A stretch of 64,000 nt of DNA, taken from assembly GCA_028285625.1 (NCBI GenBank), contig JANQOX010000014.1, positions 1 to 64,000 of the forward strand. Direction: 5' to 3'. The stretch's first letter is position 1. Each line of letters starts with the position of its first letter. Made by a program: the position numbers and the translations under genes. The stretch is from Myxococcota bacterium (GTDB taxonomy: Bacteria > Myxococcota_A > UBA9160 > UBA6930). Below, piece after piece: positions 42,941-51,396 of this stretch. The notes beneath the pieces were generated by a model. The model was not told the origin of the DNA. It worked only from the letters and a program-made list of their open reading frames with translations, and ran no database searches.

Positions 42941-43831
42941 GTGTTGACCCGACTCGATCAGGTCCAGGTCGCGGTCGCGGACCTCGAAGCCGCCACCGCC
43001 GAGGTCGTGCGACTGCTGGGGCGCCGCCCCTCGTGGGTGGGCGAACGGCCGGGGCAGGGGATTCGCGAAGTGCTGTTCCGGCTCCCCAACACGACGCTCG
43101 CGCTGCTGGCGCCCGACGGAGAGTCGCCGGGTGTGCTCGCCGACGAGGTGCGGGCGCAGCTCGCCCAGGGCCCCGGGCTGTTCGCTCTGGTCTTCGCCAC
43201 CGACGACCTCGCCGCGGCCGGGCCGCGACTGGCAGAAGCCGGCCTCGAGCCGGCCCACGACCCCGACGGTCTGGCGCGGGACGTGGACTCGGGCGCCTTC
43301 CGCCGCTGGCAGGCATGGGCCCTGTCAGCGGCACGCACGCGAGGCGTGCGCATCGTGGTCGCGCAGTACGAGGGGCCCGACGACCTGCTGCCCGAAGCCG
43401 CCGCCCTGGGCGACGAGACGGCCAGTGTCTCGGGCCTGGACCACGTCGTCGTGCGTACGGCCGACGCCGAAGCGACACGCTCACTCTATGGCGATGGGCT
43501 CGGCCTGCGCCTGGCACTCGACCGGAGCTTTCCGAAGTGGGGCGCGCGGCTGCTGTTCTTCCGCGTCGGCGGCCTCACGGTCGAGGTGGCCGCCAGCCTC
43601 GGTGACCAGGAGGCACCTGGCCTGGGGGTGGAGGAGCCGCCCAGGACGGAGGACGACCTCTGGGGCCTCTCGTGGCGGTTTCCCGATGCCGGCCGGGCCC
43701 AGGCGCGTCTGGCCGACGCGGGGGTCCCGGTCTCCGAGGTCCGAGCAGGCCGCAAGCCGGGCACCCGCGTGTTCAGCGTGCACGGAGAGCCGCTCGGGGT
43801 GGCGACCCTGGCCCTCGAACCGCCCGCCTGA
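42941..43831 (+). CDS. Two-domain VOC (glyoxalase/bleomycin-resistance fold) protein
   Basis: A 296-residue protein with two vicinal-oxygen-chelate domains: the first starts TRLDQVQVAVADLEAATAEVVRLLG, the second VSGLDHVVVRTADAEATRSLYGDGLGLRLALDR. The second has the conserved His (LDHVVV) and Glu (GGLTVEVAA), and a terminal glycine-rich GTRVFSVHGEPLGVA. These are typical metal ligands, but the pattern does not single out glyoxalase I, a dioxygenase or a resistance protein; a 4-hydroxyphenylpyruvate- or lactoylglutathione-like substrate is possible. I use GTG 42941, which lies 7 nt after TAGGCT and has no ribosome-binding site, so it may be leaderless. nadA follows after 105 bp. Confidence 0.82.
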   Translation: MLTRLDQVQVAVADLEAATAEVVRLLGRRPSWVGERPGQGIREVLFRLPNTTLALLAPDGESPGVLADEVRAQLAQGPGLFALVFATDDLAAAGPRLAEAGLEPAHDPDGLARDVDSGAFRRWQAWALSAARTRGVRIVVAQYEGPDDLLPEAAALGDETASVSGLDHVVVRTADAEATRSLYGDGLGLRLALDRSFPKWGARLLFFRVGGLTVEVAASLGDQEAPGLGVEEPPRTEDDLWGLSWRFPDAGRAQARLADAGVPVSEVRAGRKPGTRVFSVHGEPLGVATLALEPPA

Positions 43832-43936
43832 ACGCGAGTCGCACCCGCACGCTGCCGTCACCCGTTCCTGCGACGATCAGGGGCCCTTCATGCCGCCGGG
43901 TTGCGAAGCGGCCCCGGGGAACGATGCTTTCCCTCC

Positions 43937-44908
43937 ATGGCCGAATCCCCCCCGCCCGTGCTCGACCTGCCCGACGACCTCGAGGCCGCGATCGTCGCGC
44001 TCAAGCGCGAGCGCAATGCGGTCCTGCTGGCCCACTACTACCAGGACGACGAGATCCAGGACCTCGCCGACTTCGTCGGCGACTCGCTGGCGCTCGCCCA
44101 GGCCGCCGCGCGGGTGGAGGCCGACGTGATCGCGTTCTGCGGCGTCCACTTCATGGCGGAGACCGCGAAGATCCTGAACCCCGAAACGCCCGTGGTCGTG
44201 CCCGACCTCGAGGCGGGCTGCTCGCTGGCCGATGGCTGCCCGCCCGACGCATTCCGCGCATTCATCGCCGAGCACCCGGGCGCGAAGGTGCTTTCGTACA
44301 TCAACTGCTCCGCCGAGGTGAAAGCGCTCTCGGACCTGATCTGCACCTCGTCGAACGCGGTGGAGATGGTGAAGCACTTCCAGGGCGAGAAGCTGATCTT
44401 CGCGCCCGACCGCCACCTGGCGCGCTGGGTGGCGCGCGAGTCGGGCCGCGACGATCTCATCGTCTGGCAGGGTGCCTGCATCGTGCACGAGCAGTTCAGC
44501 GCCAAGGAGCTCGCGAAGCTTCGGATCCGCCACGATGGGGCCGAGGTGCTCGCCCACCCAGAGTGCGATCAGGCGGTGCTCGACCAGGCCGACTTCATCG
44601 CCTCGACGACGGGCATCATCCGCCGCGCGGTCGAGTCGCCCGCGAACACGCTGATCATCGCCACCGAGGACGGTGTCTTCCACCAGATCCGCAAGGAGCT
44701 CGCCCAGGCCGGCCGCACCAAGGAGCTGATCCAGGCGCCCGGCATGGACGAGAGCTGCGCCTGCAACCGCTGCCCCTTCATGCGGCTCAACACGCAAGAG
44801 AAGCTCTACCTGGCCCTGCGCGACCTCGAGCCCCAGGTGACGGTCGCCCCGGAGATCATCGACCGCGCCCGCAAGCCCCTCGAGCTGATGCTGGAGCTCA
44901 GCCGCTAG
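43937..44908 (+). CDS. nadA: Quinolinate synthase A
   Basis: [4Fe-4S] enzyme that condenses iminoaspartate with dihydroxyacetone phosphate to quinolinate in NAD synthesis. A 323-residue protein of the usual length. It has AHYYQDDEIQDLADFVGDSLALA near the N-terminus, the cluster cysteines C95 (EAGCSLAD), C181 (GACIVHEQ) and C279 (CNRCPFM), and FCGVHFMAETAKILNP. No nadB or nadC is in the window. It is placed between the VOC gene and the convergent ferredoxin-sucD-sucC operon. The ATG at 43937 fits the family start. Confidence 0.97.
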   Translation: MAESPPPVLDLPDDLEAAIVALKRERNAVLLAHYYQDDEIQDLADFVGDSLALAQAAARVEADVIAFCGVHFMAETAKILNPETPVVVPDLEAGCSLADGCPPDAFRAFIAEHPGAKVLSYINCSAEVKALSDLICTSSNAVEMVKHFQGEKLIFAPDRHLARWVARESGRDDLIVWQGACIVHEQFSAKELAKLRIRHDGAEVLAHPECDQAVLDQADFIASTTGIIRRAVESPANTLIIATEDGVFHQIRKELAQAGRTKELIQAPGMDESCACNRCPFMRLNTQEKLYLALRDLEPQVTVAPEIIDRARKPLELMLELSR

Positions 44909-44929
44909 CCAGAGCCGGGGCCGAAGGTC

Positions 44930-45151
44930 CTAGCGCTCGTAGAGCTTGACGACCTCGATCTTGCCCTTGGGGGCGGCCTCGAGGCATAGGTCGCAGAGGG
45001 TGCACTCGTCGAGGTTCTTCTCGACCAGCGCCACGCCGCCGTCGGTGGCTTCGAAGATGTCCACCGGGCAGACCTCTTCGAGCTTCTTCGCGATCTCGGC
45101 GTCCTTCGCGATGGACGCATCCACGCGTACGTCGATGAACATGCCTGCCAT
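44930..45151 (-). CDS. Small [4Fe-4S] ferredoxin-like protein
   Basis: A 73-residue protein with four cysteines that fit one [4Fe-4S] cluster: C28-P (EVCPVDIF) and C50-x2-C53-x2-C56 (ECTLCDLC). This is the single-cluster form in which the CP motif comes first. MFIDVRVDASIAKDAEIAKKLEEVCP is not the start of bacterial 2[4Fe-4S] ferredoxins; the family resembles FixX-like or 4Fe-4S dicluster relics. It is the third gene of the sucC-sucD operon, with a GAGGAG site in the end of sucD and a 5-nt gap. It may carry electrons for a 2-oxoacid or acyl-CoA enzyme not seen here. Confidence 0.85.
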   Translation of the reverse strand: MAGMFIDVRVDASIAKDAEIAKKLEEVCPVDIFEATDGGVALVEKNLDECTLCDLCLEAAPKGKIEVVKLYER

Positions 45152-45156
45152 GGCCG

Positions 45157-46065
45157 TCAGCTCCTCTCCGCCATGCGCTTGCGAACGAGATCGGGGATCT
45201 CTTCGATCCGCTCGGCCACGTCGATGCCGGCGCTGCGCAGCCGCTCGATCTTCTCGGCGGCGGTGTCTTCCTTGCCCTCGACGATGGTGCCGGCGTGGCC
45301 GAAGCGCATGCCGCGCATCTCGTCCATGAAGCGCCCCGCCATGAAGGCCACCACCGGCAGCCGCGAGTCGTGCTCGCGAATCCAGTCCGCCAGTTCGGCC
45401 TCCATGCGGCCGCCCGGCTCCGAGTAGATGGCGATGGCCTTCGTCTCGGCGTCGGCCTCGAACAGCGGCATCAGCTCGGCGTAGGTGGTGCCGACGATGG
45501 CGTCGCCGCCGATCGATACGCAGGTGCTCTGCCCGAGCCCCGCCGCCGTGAGCGTGGACGCGATCTCGGTGGTCATGCCGCCGGAGCGGGACATGATGCC
45601 CACCGGCCCCTTGGTGTAGGCCTGCCGCGTGTTCGCGGCCGGTCCGCCCACGCCGCCCATCTTCGCCTCGTCGGGCGAGATGATGCCCAGGCAGTTCGGG
45701 CCGATGATGCGGGCGTCGCGCATGCGCGCGAGCTCGACCATCTGCGCCACGTCCTTGCGCGGGATGTTCTCGGTCACGACGACGATGATGCGGATGCCGT
45801 TCTCGAGCGCCTCGAACACGGCGTCCTTGGTGAAGCCCGGCGGCACCGACACGATCGAGCCCTCGACGGGGCCGTGCTGCGCCACGACGTCGCGCACGCA
45901 GTCGTAGACCGGCACGCCATAGACGTCGCGGCCGGCGCGGCCCGGCGTCACGCCGCCCACGATGGTCGCGCCGTAGTCGAGGTTCTCGCGCGTCAGGTTC
46001 ACGGCCTCGCGGCCGGTGATGCCCTGGACGATGAAGTTGGTCTCTTTGGTGATCAGGATCGACAT
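45157..46065 (-). CDS. sucD: Succinyl-CoA ligase, alpha subunit
   Basis: A 302-residue CoA-binding alpha subunit. It has FIVQGITGREAVNLTRENLDYGATIVGGVTPGRAGRDVYGVPVYD, IIGPNCLGIISP, PVGIMSRSGGMTTEIAS and the phosphorylated histidine H257 in RFGHAGTIVEG. The enzyme makes succinyl-CoA (or the reverse) with ATP or GTP; malate-CoA ligase (MtkB) is a close alternative that sequence alone does not exclude. It lies 9 nt downstream of sucC and 5 nt upstream of the ferredoxin gene. The ending ERIEEIPDLVRKRMAERS is normal in length. Confidence 0.94.
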   Translation of the reverse strand: MSILITKETNFIVQGITGREAVNLTRENLDYGATIVGGVTPGRAGRDVYGVPVYDCVRDVVAQHGPVEGSIVSVPPGFTKDAVFEALENGIRIIVVVTENIPRKDVAQMVELARMRDARIIGPNCLGIISPDEAKMGGVGGPAANTRQAYTKGPVGIMSRSGGMTTEIASTLTAAGLGQSTCVSIGGDAIVGTTYAELMPLFEADAETKAIAIYSEPGGRMEAELADWIREHDSRLPVVAFMAGRFMDEMRGMRFGHAGTIVEGKEDTAAEKIERLRSAGIDVAERIEEIPDLVRKRMAERS

Positions 46066-46074
46066 CGTCCGCCC

Positions 46075-47274
46075 CTAGCCCATCTTCGCCACGGCGCGTC
46101 CGGCGGCCTCGTACATCGAGACGCTGCGGTCGCAGTAGTCGACGCCGTGCTTGGCGAGGATCTTGAATCCCTCGTCCTCCCACGCGCCAGGGATGCGGAA
46201 GATCGCGATCACGTCCTTCGGGTCCTTGCCGGATTCGATGCAGCCCTTGATCACGCCACGCGCGACGATGTCGACGCGGGTGTTCGACACGACGTTCATC
46301 ATCACCGCGATCTTCTCGACCCCGGGCTTGCCCAGGATCAGCTTGGTGAGCTCGCAGGCCTTGCCGACGCTCGGGTTCCCGCCGATCTCGCAGTAGTTGG
46401 CCGGCTTGCCGCCGTGCTTGCGGACCGCGTCGAACAGCGTGAGCGACCCGCCGCCGGCGCCGATCACCAGGCCCAGGTCGCCGTCGAACTCGACCACGTT
46501 GCCGGCCACGCCACGGTGGTCGGCCTCGTTCACTTGGCGGCCGCGGATCTCGAAGTCGGTCGGGGGACGCGCCTGGCGGGTCTCCTCCTCCTGGACGCCG
46601 AGCTCGGCGAGCAGCTTCTTGTGGCGGCCCCGGGCTTCGGCCTCCATGTCCACGTGGCCGTCGAGCACCACGAAGCGGCCGTCCTCGAGGCGTGCCAGCG
46701 GGTTGATCTCGGCCAGGGTGAGGTCGTACTCGAGGAACAGCCGCATCAGCTCGGTGGCGATGGGCGTGATCCGGTTCAGCGCGCCGCCGGTCACGCCCAC
46801 TGCGCCCACGGCCTCCTTGGCGATGCGCGGCGTGATCGGCAGCAGCGTCGAGAAGTGGGTGCGCGACAGGTGCTCGGGGTGGGTCTCGGCCACCTCCTCG
46901 ATGTCGATCCCGCCCATGTCGCTGAACAGCAGCACCGGCTGCTTGCGGCGCCCGTCCCAGGTGACCGAAAGGAAGTACTCCTGGGCCACGGGGCTTTTCG
47001 ACTCGACCAGCACGCTGCGCCCGGTCTGGCCCGAAACCACCGCATCCATGATGGGCTGGAACAGGCTCGCCGCCTCGTCGGCGGTGTCGGCGAACTTGAC
47101 CGCGCCCGCCTTCATGCGGCCGCCCGAGAGCACCTGGCTCTTCATCACGACGGGGCCACCGATGGCGGTGGCCGCGGCGCGCGCCTCGTCCGCGCTGGTG
47201 GCGACGCGGTGTTCGCCCAGGGGCAGGCCGTGGCGCGCGAACAGCGCTTTCGACTCGTACTCGTAGAACCGCAA
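46075..47274 (-). CDS. sucC: Succinyl-CoA ligase, beta subunit
   Basis: A 399-residue ATP-grasp subunit, a little longer than E. coli SucC. It starts RFYEYESKALFARHGLPLGEHRVA, then VVMKSQVLSGGRMKAG (nucleotide grasp), AEINPLA and the catalytic VLDGHVDME, and GNPSVGKACELTKLILGK near the end. The VESKSPVAQEYFLSVTWDG stretch is longer than usual and resembles archaeal or malate-CoA-ligase-type subunits. The start is a TTG at 47274 behind GGAGG. The 226-bp divergent space to the MDR gene should hold its promoter. Confidence 0.92.
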   Translation of the reverse strand: MRFYEYESKALFARHGLPLGEHRVATSADEARAAATAIGGPVVMKSQVLSGGRMKAGAVKFADTADEAASLFQPIMDAVVSGQTGRSVLVESKSPVAQEYFLSVTWDGRRKQPVLLFSDMGGIDIEEVAETHPEHLSRTHFSTLLPITPRIAKEAVGAVGVTGGALNRITPIATELMRLFLEYDLTLAEINPLARLEDGRFVVLDGHVDMEAEARGRHKKLLAELGVQEEETRQARPPTDFEIRGRQVNEADHRGVAGNVVEFDGDLGLVIGAGGGSLTLFDAVRKHGGKPANYCEIGGNPSVGKACELTKLILGKPGVEKIAVMMNVVSNTRVDIVARGVIKGCIESGKDPKDVIAIFRIPGAWEDEGFKILAKHGVDYCDRSVSMYEAAGRAVAKMG

Positions 47275-47500
47275 AGGGGGGCCTCCGAACCGGGGGCCGC
47301 GGGCCCCGGGGGCCGGCGGCGTGTGAGCCCGCGCACGGTAATGGCTGGCTCCGCGGCGGGCAAGCGACCCGTGGAACCCTTGCTACACACGTGCGTGGGC
47401 TGCGCGGTTTCCGACCGCTCGGTACCTTCTCGGGCCCCTGGGGCCAGTCCCCAGGCGAACCCGCAGCGCGTGCGCACCCCCATCTGCAGGAGCCCCCCGA

Positions 47501-48667
47501 ATGCCGAAGGTCCCCGCCTATTCCATCACCACCGACGCCATCGCCACCGAGGCCGAACGCGCCGGAGGCGACGTCGAGAACATCGACATCTCGAACGTGC
47601 TCAAGCTCGACGAGCTCGAGCTGCGCGAGATGGGCCCGGACGACGTGCACATGCGCATCCTGGCCGTGTCGTGCGAGCACAACATCCAGCACGCGGCGAC
47701 CGCCGACACCATCAACATCGCCGACGTCCGAGGCGGTCGCGTGTTTCCGGGCAACAGCGCCCTGGGCGAGGTGCTGGCCGTCGGCGAGCGGGTGACCAAG
47801 TTCAAGGCCGGCGACGTGGTGATCACCCACTGCAACGGCGGGCCCGACAAGTACGGCTTTCCCACCCGCATCTGGGCCTACGACGCCGAGGATTCGGTCG
47901 GCTGGTACGGCAAGGAGTCGGTGGTCGGCGCCTGGCAGCTGATCCACGCGCCCCTCGAGTGCGGGCTCAACCTGTGGGAGATCGCCGCACTGCCGCTGCG
48001 CGCGCCCACCGCCTACCACATGTGGCGCCGCGCGCTGGGCATCTACCGCATCAAGGTCCCTCGGGAGCGTCAGGGCACGCTCAACGTGATGGGGTTTGGC
48101 GGCGGCGTCTCGGAGCTCTTCCTGATGAACGCCATTGCCGAGGGCCACAACGCCTACTTCTGCTCGGGCAGCCCCGCGCGTCGTGATGCCCTCGAGAAGC
48201 TCGGCATCCAGGGCATCGATCAGAAGGCATTCAACCGATTCGCCTCGCGGGACGATGTAAAGGCGTTCTCGAAGGAGGTGAAGAAGGTGACCGGCGGAGA
48301 GGGCATGCACCTGGTGTGCGACATGCTCCGTGGGCCCGTCTTCGAGGCCGGCCTCCAGGCCGCCGCGCGCATGGGAGTGAACGTGAGTTCGGGTTGGCAG
48401 CTCTCCCAGGTCGTCCAATACAACACGACGGTGATGTCGGTGAAGCAGGTCACCATCGATCACACCCACTACGAGACCGTGGAGGGCTGTGAGGCGGCGA
48501 CCGAGCTGTACGGCCGGGTCTACAAGCCGACCATCCACGAAGAGGTCTACGCGTGGGAGGACCTGCCCCGCGCGCACCACGAGATGCATCTGAACGTGCA
48601 GACCGGCATCCCGATCGCGCGGGTGGCCGACGACATGCCCGCCGCGGTCAAGGGGCTGATTCCCTAG
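47501..48667 (+). CDS. MDR-superfamily zinc-type dehydrogenase/reductase
   Basis: A 388-residue medium-chain dehydrogenase. N-terminal GroES-like domain: LKLDELELREMGPDDVHMRILAVSCEHNIQHAA, GNSALGEVLAVGERVTKFKAGDVVITH. Rossmann domain: LNVMGFGGGVSELFLMNAIAEGHNAYF. The cysteine/histidine zinc ligands are not obvious (SCEHN holds the first), and the catalytic zinc site may be altered. It is related to the crotonyl-CoA reductase/quinone-oxidoreductase group by outline, but lacks clear CCR markers. The start ATG lies behind AGGAG. It is divergent from the sucC-sucD-ferredoxin operon; the substrate is unknown. Confidence 0.8.
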   Translation: MPKVPAYSITTDAIATEAERAGGDVENIDISNVLKLDELELREMGPDDVHMRILAVSCEHNIQHAATADTINIADVRGGRVFPGNSALGEVLAVGERVTKFKAGDVVITHCNGGPDKYGFPTRIWAYDAEDSVGWYGKESVVGAWQLIHAPLECGLNLWEIAALPLRAPTAYHMWRRALGIYRIKVPRERQGTLNVMGFGGGVSELFLMNAIAEGHNAYFCSGSPARRDALEKLGIQGIDQKAFNRFASRDDVKAFSKEVKKVTGGEGMHLVCDMLRGPVFEAGLQAAARMGVNVSSGWQLSQVVQYNTTVMSVKQVTIDHTHYETVEGCEAATELYGRVYKPTIHEEVYAWEDLPRAHHEMHLNVQTGIPIARVADDMPAAVKGLIP

Positions 48668-48742
48668 CCACGAACCCTCTCGCCCACGCCGCTCGCGGCG
48701 CCGGGCTCTCCCCCCACCCACCCACTCGAGGAGTCGCGTCCC

Positions 48743-49702
48743 GTGAGATCGCGAACGCTTCTCTGGCGCGTCGCCGGCATTGCCGTGGTCGCGCTGACCG
48801 CTTTCGTGGCCTCCCAGGCCGTCCGGCGGCCCCCGCTCCACGCCGAGCAGGCCAAACGTCGCCTCGAGCGCCACGCCGCGTCGCGGCGGGTGGTACTCGT
48901 TTCCATCGGCGGCCTCGCCCCGCGGGTCATGGCTGCCACGCCCACACCGACCCTCGATCGTCTCGTACGGGAGGGAGCCGCGACCGATGTGGCCCGAACC
49001 GTGTCGCCCCCCATGACCATCGCCGCCAACACCACGATGATCACCGGGCGGCGTCCCGACGGACCGGACGGCCACGGACATGGCCGCAAGCCCAAGGAGG
49101 ACGGTGGTCAGCGATGGAGCGCGATCCCCGAACCCACGATCTACTCCCGCTGCGACGACGAGGGGCTTCGCTGTGCCCTCATCTCACAGCGAGACGACTT
49201 TGCGCACTTCGCCGCAGACGAGCGTGGCGTGGACTACTACGTCCGCTCGGACGAGACCGACTGGCTGCTCGACGAGGGAGCCAGCTGGATGCGCCGTGAG
49301 GAGGGTGACTTCCTGATGGTCTACCTGGCCGACGTCGATCGCGTCGGCCACAAGGACGGCTGGGATTCGCAGGAGCAGCGCGCGGTGGTGACCGAGATCG
49401 ACGCGCATCTCGGTGCGTTCCTCGAAGCGCTGGAGCGAGATCCGCGGCCCCTCACCCTGCTGGTGGTGGCGGACCACGGAGGCGAGGGCCACCGGCATGA
49501 TCTGTCGATCGACGCGAACATCCTGGTGCCCTTCGTCCTGTTCGGCGACGGCATTTCCCCGGCGACCTCGCTGGGAGCCGATGTCAGCGTGATGGATGTC
49601 GCGCCGACGGTGCTCTCCGCGCTCGGGCTGCCGGCGCCGGTGCCGTGGGCCGGTCGCTCGCGCTACCTCGAGCAGTCGCAAATCGCCGCGCCACTGCACT
49701 AG
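48743..49702 (+). CDS. Type I phosphodiesterase/nucleotide pyrophosphatase-family protein
   Basis: A 319-residue exported protein of the alkaline phosphatase superfamily with an uncleaved or cleaved N-terminal membrane segment (9-26). It reads VSIGGLAPRV where the active family has VDGL, so the first metal aspartate is G56. The nucleophile threonine is conserved (T92 in PPMTIAAN, then MITGRRPDG), and so are the later ligands DVDRVGHKDGWD and VADHGGEGHRHD. It may therefore have weak or no activity. The GTG at 48743 follows GAGGAG by 9 nt. It is a tandem duplicate of the gene at 49778; both are on the plus strand, 75 bp apart. Confidence 0.85.
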   Translation: MRSRTLLWRVAGIAVVALTAFVASQAVRRPPLHAEQAKRRLERHAASRRVVLVSIGGLAPRVMAATPTPTLDRLVREGAATDVARTVSPPMTIAANTTMITGRRPDGPDGHGHGRKPKEDGGQRWSAIPEPTIYSRCDDEGLRCALISQRDDFAHFAADERGVDYYVRSDETDWLLDEGASWMRREEGDFLMVYLADVDRVGHKDGWDSQEQRAVVTEIDAHLGAFLEALERDPRPLTLLVVADHGGEGHRHDLSIDANILVPFVLFGDGISPATSLGADVSVMDVAPTVLSALGLPAPVPWAGRSRYLEQSQIAAPLH

Positions 49703-49777
49703 CGTGCCCACGATGTCGATTCGGGATCGCGGCTGAAGCGCACCCCTCGCGCGAGGGCATGGCGCGCCGCCGCGACC

Positions 49778-50674
49778 GTGGCCGGTGTCCTGCTCGGGTT
49801 CGTCGTGCTCCAGGTCGGGCGGCATGCGCCGCTCTACGACTCGCTGGCGCCGCGTCGGATCGAGCGCGAGGCCCCGGCCGGCGGCCGGCGCGCGGCACCG
49901 CGCCGCGTCGTGCTCGTCTCGGTGGACGGGCTCGCACCGCGGGTCGTGGCGTCGTCGGAGACGCCGACCCTCGACCGTTGGGCAGAGCAGGGCGCGGCGG
50001 CCCTGGATGCCCGTACCGTGGTCCCGTCCATCACCATGACGGCCCACGCCACCATGCTGACGGGCGTGGGCCCCGACGCCCATGGGGTGCGCTGGAACCG
50101 CTACCAGCCCTGGAGCCGGATCCCCGGGCCGACCCTGTTCGGTCGCTGCGCAGCGGCCGGAATGCGCTGCGCGCTGGTCGCCGGCAAGACGAAGTTCGCG
50201 CGCTTCGCCGAGGAGGAGCCCGGCGTGCACTTCTACGCCCTGGGCGAGACCGCCGAAGGGGTGCTCGAGGCGGGGGCCGACTGGATGGAGCGCGCGGACG
50301 GCGACTTCTTGATGGTGCACCTGGCCGAGGTCGATCTCGCGGGGCACGCGCATGGTTGGGACGGCGAGGTCCAGCGCGCCGCCGTAACCAACCTGGACGC
50401 CCTGCTCGGTGCCTTTCGCGAGCGGCTGCGCACGGGGCCCCGGCCCCTGCTGCTGCTGCTGACCTCCGACCACGGAGGCCACGGCACCACCCACGGCAGC
50501 GCGTCCGACGACGACGTGCTCGTGCCCTGGGTCCTGGTGGGCGACGGCGTTGCCCCCGGCGCGTCACTGGGCGCAGCCCCCCACGCGATCGACGTGGCTC
50601 CGACGGTACTCACGGCCCTGGGTGTCGCCGTGCCCGACGCCTGGCGCGGGAAGGCGCGGTTTCCCGTTCGCTAG
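49778..50674 (+). CDS. Type I phosphodiesterase/nucleotide pyrophosphatase-family protein (active-site complete)
   Basis: A 298-residue member of the alkaline phosphatase superfamily with all expected motifs: VSVDGLAPRV (metal D50), the nucleophile T86 in PSITMTAHATMLTG, AEVDLAGHAHGWD and SDHGGHGTTHG (metal ligands). It should hydrolyse phosphodiester or pyrophosphate bonds in the periplasm. GTG 49778 gives an N-terminal membrane segment with no basic start. An in-frame CTG at 49733 would add LKRTPRARAWRAAAT, which matches the length of the paralogue's N-terminus; no standard codon lies between. The end of the gene is tandemly duplicated. The most plausible active copy of the three in the window. 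Confidence 0.85.
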   Translation: MAGVLLGFVVLQVGRHAPLYDSLAPRRIEREAPAGGRRAAPRRVVLVSVDGLAPRVVASSETPTLDRWAEQGAAALDARTVVPSITMTAHATMLTGVGPDAHGVRWNRYQPWSRIPGPTLFGRCAAAGMRCALVAGKTKFARFAEEEPGVHFYALGETAEGVLEAGADWMERADGDFLMVHLAEVDLAGHAHGWDGEVQRAAVTNLDALLGAFRERLRTGPRPLLLLLTSDHGGHGTTHGSASDDDVLVPWVLVGDGVAPGASLGAAPHAIDVAPTVLTALGVAVPDAWRGKARFPVR

Positions 50675-50698
50675 GAAGGTGCGCTTTCCGTTGCGCTA
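50649..50698. repeat. 25-bp tandem duplication over the phosphodiesterase stop codon
   Basis: Units 50649-50673 and 50674-50698 are identical at 20 of 25 positions without gaps; each ends in GCTA and the first G of the next unit completes TAG, so the stop codon lies at the junction. Confidence 0.75.
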
Positions 50699-50754
50699 GG
50701 TGGGCTTGCGGGTGGCGTGGGCCTCGACCCGGATGCCGCTCGCGGCGCCACGGT

Positions 50755-51354
50755 TCAGTCGGGCAGGGGGCTCGAGGCCGGGCGCCGCGCGCGCAGATGG
50801 CGGGCGATGCGCAGCGCCGGAACGGCCAGGACCACGAGCCCGGCCGGTAGATAGGCCAGCTCGGCCGCGACCCGCGGCAGGTAGCTCTGGGCGAAGATCA
50901 GCCACACGTACCAGCCGCCCACGAGGTGGAGAAGCCGCCATCGTCGGCGCCCAAGGGCCGCCACGGCCGCGTCCGTCGAGGTGGCCGCCATGGCGGCGGT
51001 GAAGAGGTAGGCGAGTCCGCCGCCCACGAGGGTGATCGCGTCGAGCCCTGACGCGAAGGGCTCCGAGACCGTGTACAGAGCCACCAGAGCGGCTGCGTGG
51101 AGCGCGTGGGAGCTGGCGTAGGAAACGCCCACGTATCGACGTTGGGAGAGAAGGAAGGCGGAGGCGGGCGAACGCCAGAGGGACCGCAGGCTCGACGCCG
51201 CGAAGGCGAGCCCGAAGAGCAGCAGCGAGCTACGTGCGCTCGAGCGCACCACCACCCGGATGCCTTCCTCGCCCGTGCCGAAGAGCGCGAGCTGGAGGGC
51301 TGTCAGCGCGATCAGCCCGAGGCTGATCGCGATCGTGAGCTTCCAGCCGCCCAA
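50755..51354 (-). CDS. Ferric reductase-like/MsrQ-type membrane protein
   Basis: A 199-residue protein with about five hydrophobic segments, including AFAASSLRSLWRSPASAFLLSQRRYVGVSYASSHALHAAALVALY and RRWRLLHLVGGWYVWLIFAQSYL. Histidines spaced on two helices (SHALH, LLHLVGG) fit the haem b-binding of the ferric reductase-like transmembrane family (MsrQ, YedZ). It has no FAD domain. No MsrP partner is encoded nearby. The TTG start lies behind GGAGG. A role in moving electrons from the quinone pool is inferred only. It follows the convergent phosphodiesterase gene with an 80-bp gap. Confidence 0.78.
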   Translation of the reverse strand: MGGWKLTIAISLGLIALTALQLALFGTGEEGIRVVVRSSARSSLLLFGLAFAASSLRSLWRSPASAFLLSQRRYVGVSYASSHALHAAALVALYTVSEPFASGLDAITLVGGGLAYLFTAAMAATSTDAAVAALGRRRWRLLHLVGGWYVWLIFAQSYLPRVAAELAYLPAGLVVLAVPALRIARHLRARRPASSPLPD

Positions 51355-51396
51355 GGCGCGACCTCCTGCCGGCCCCGCGCCAATCGGCGGACCGGC

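Noticed and set aside
44930..49081. 4-kb open frame on the minus strand through the ferredoxin, sucD and sucC region
   Set aside because: Only the last 73 codons have protein-like content. Its upstream part is out of frame with sucD and sucC and antisense to the MDR and phosphodiesterase genes.
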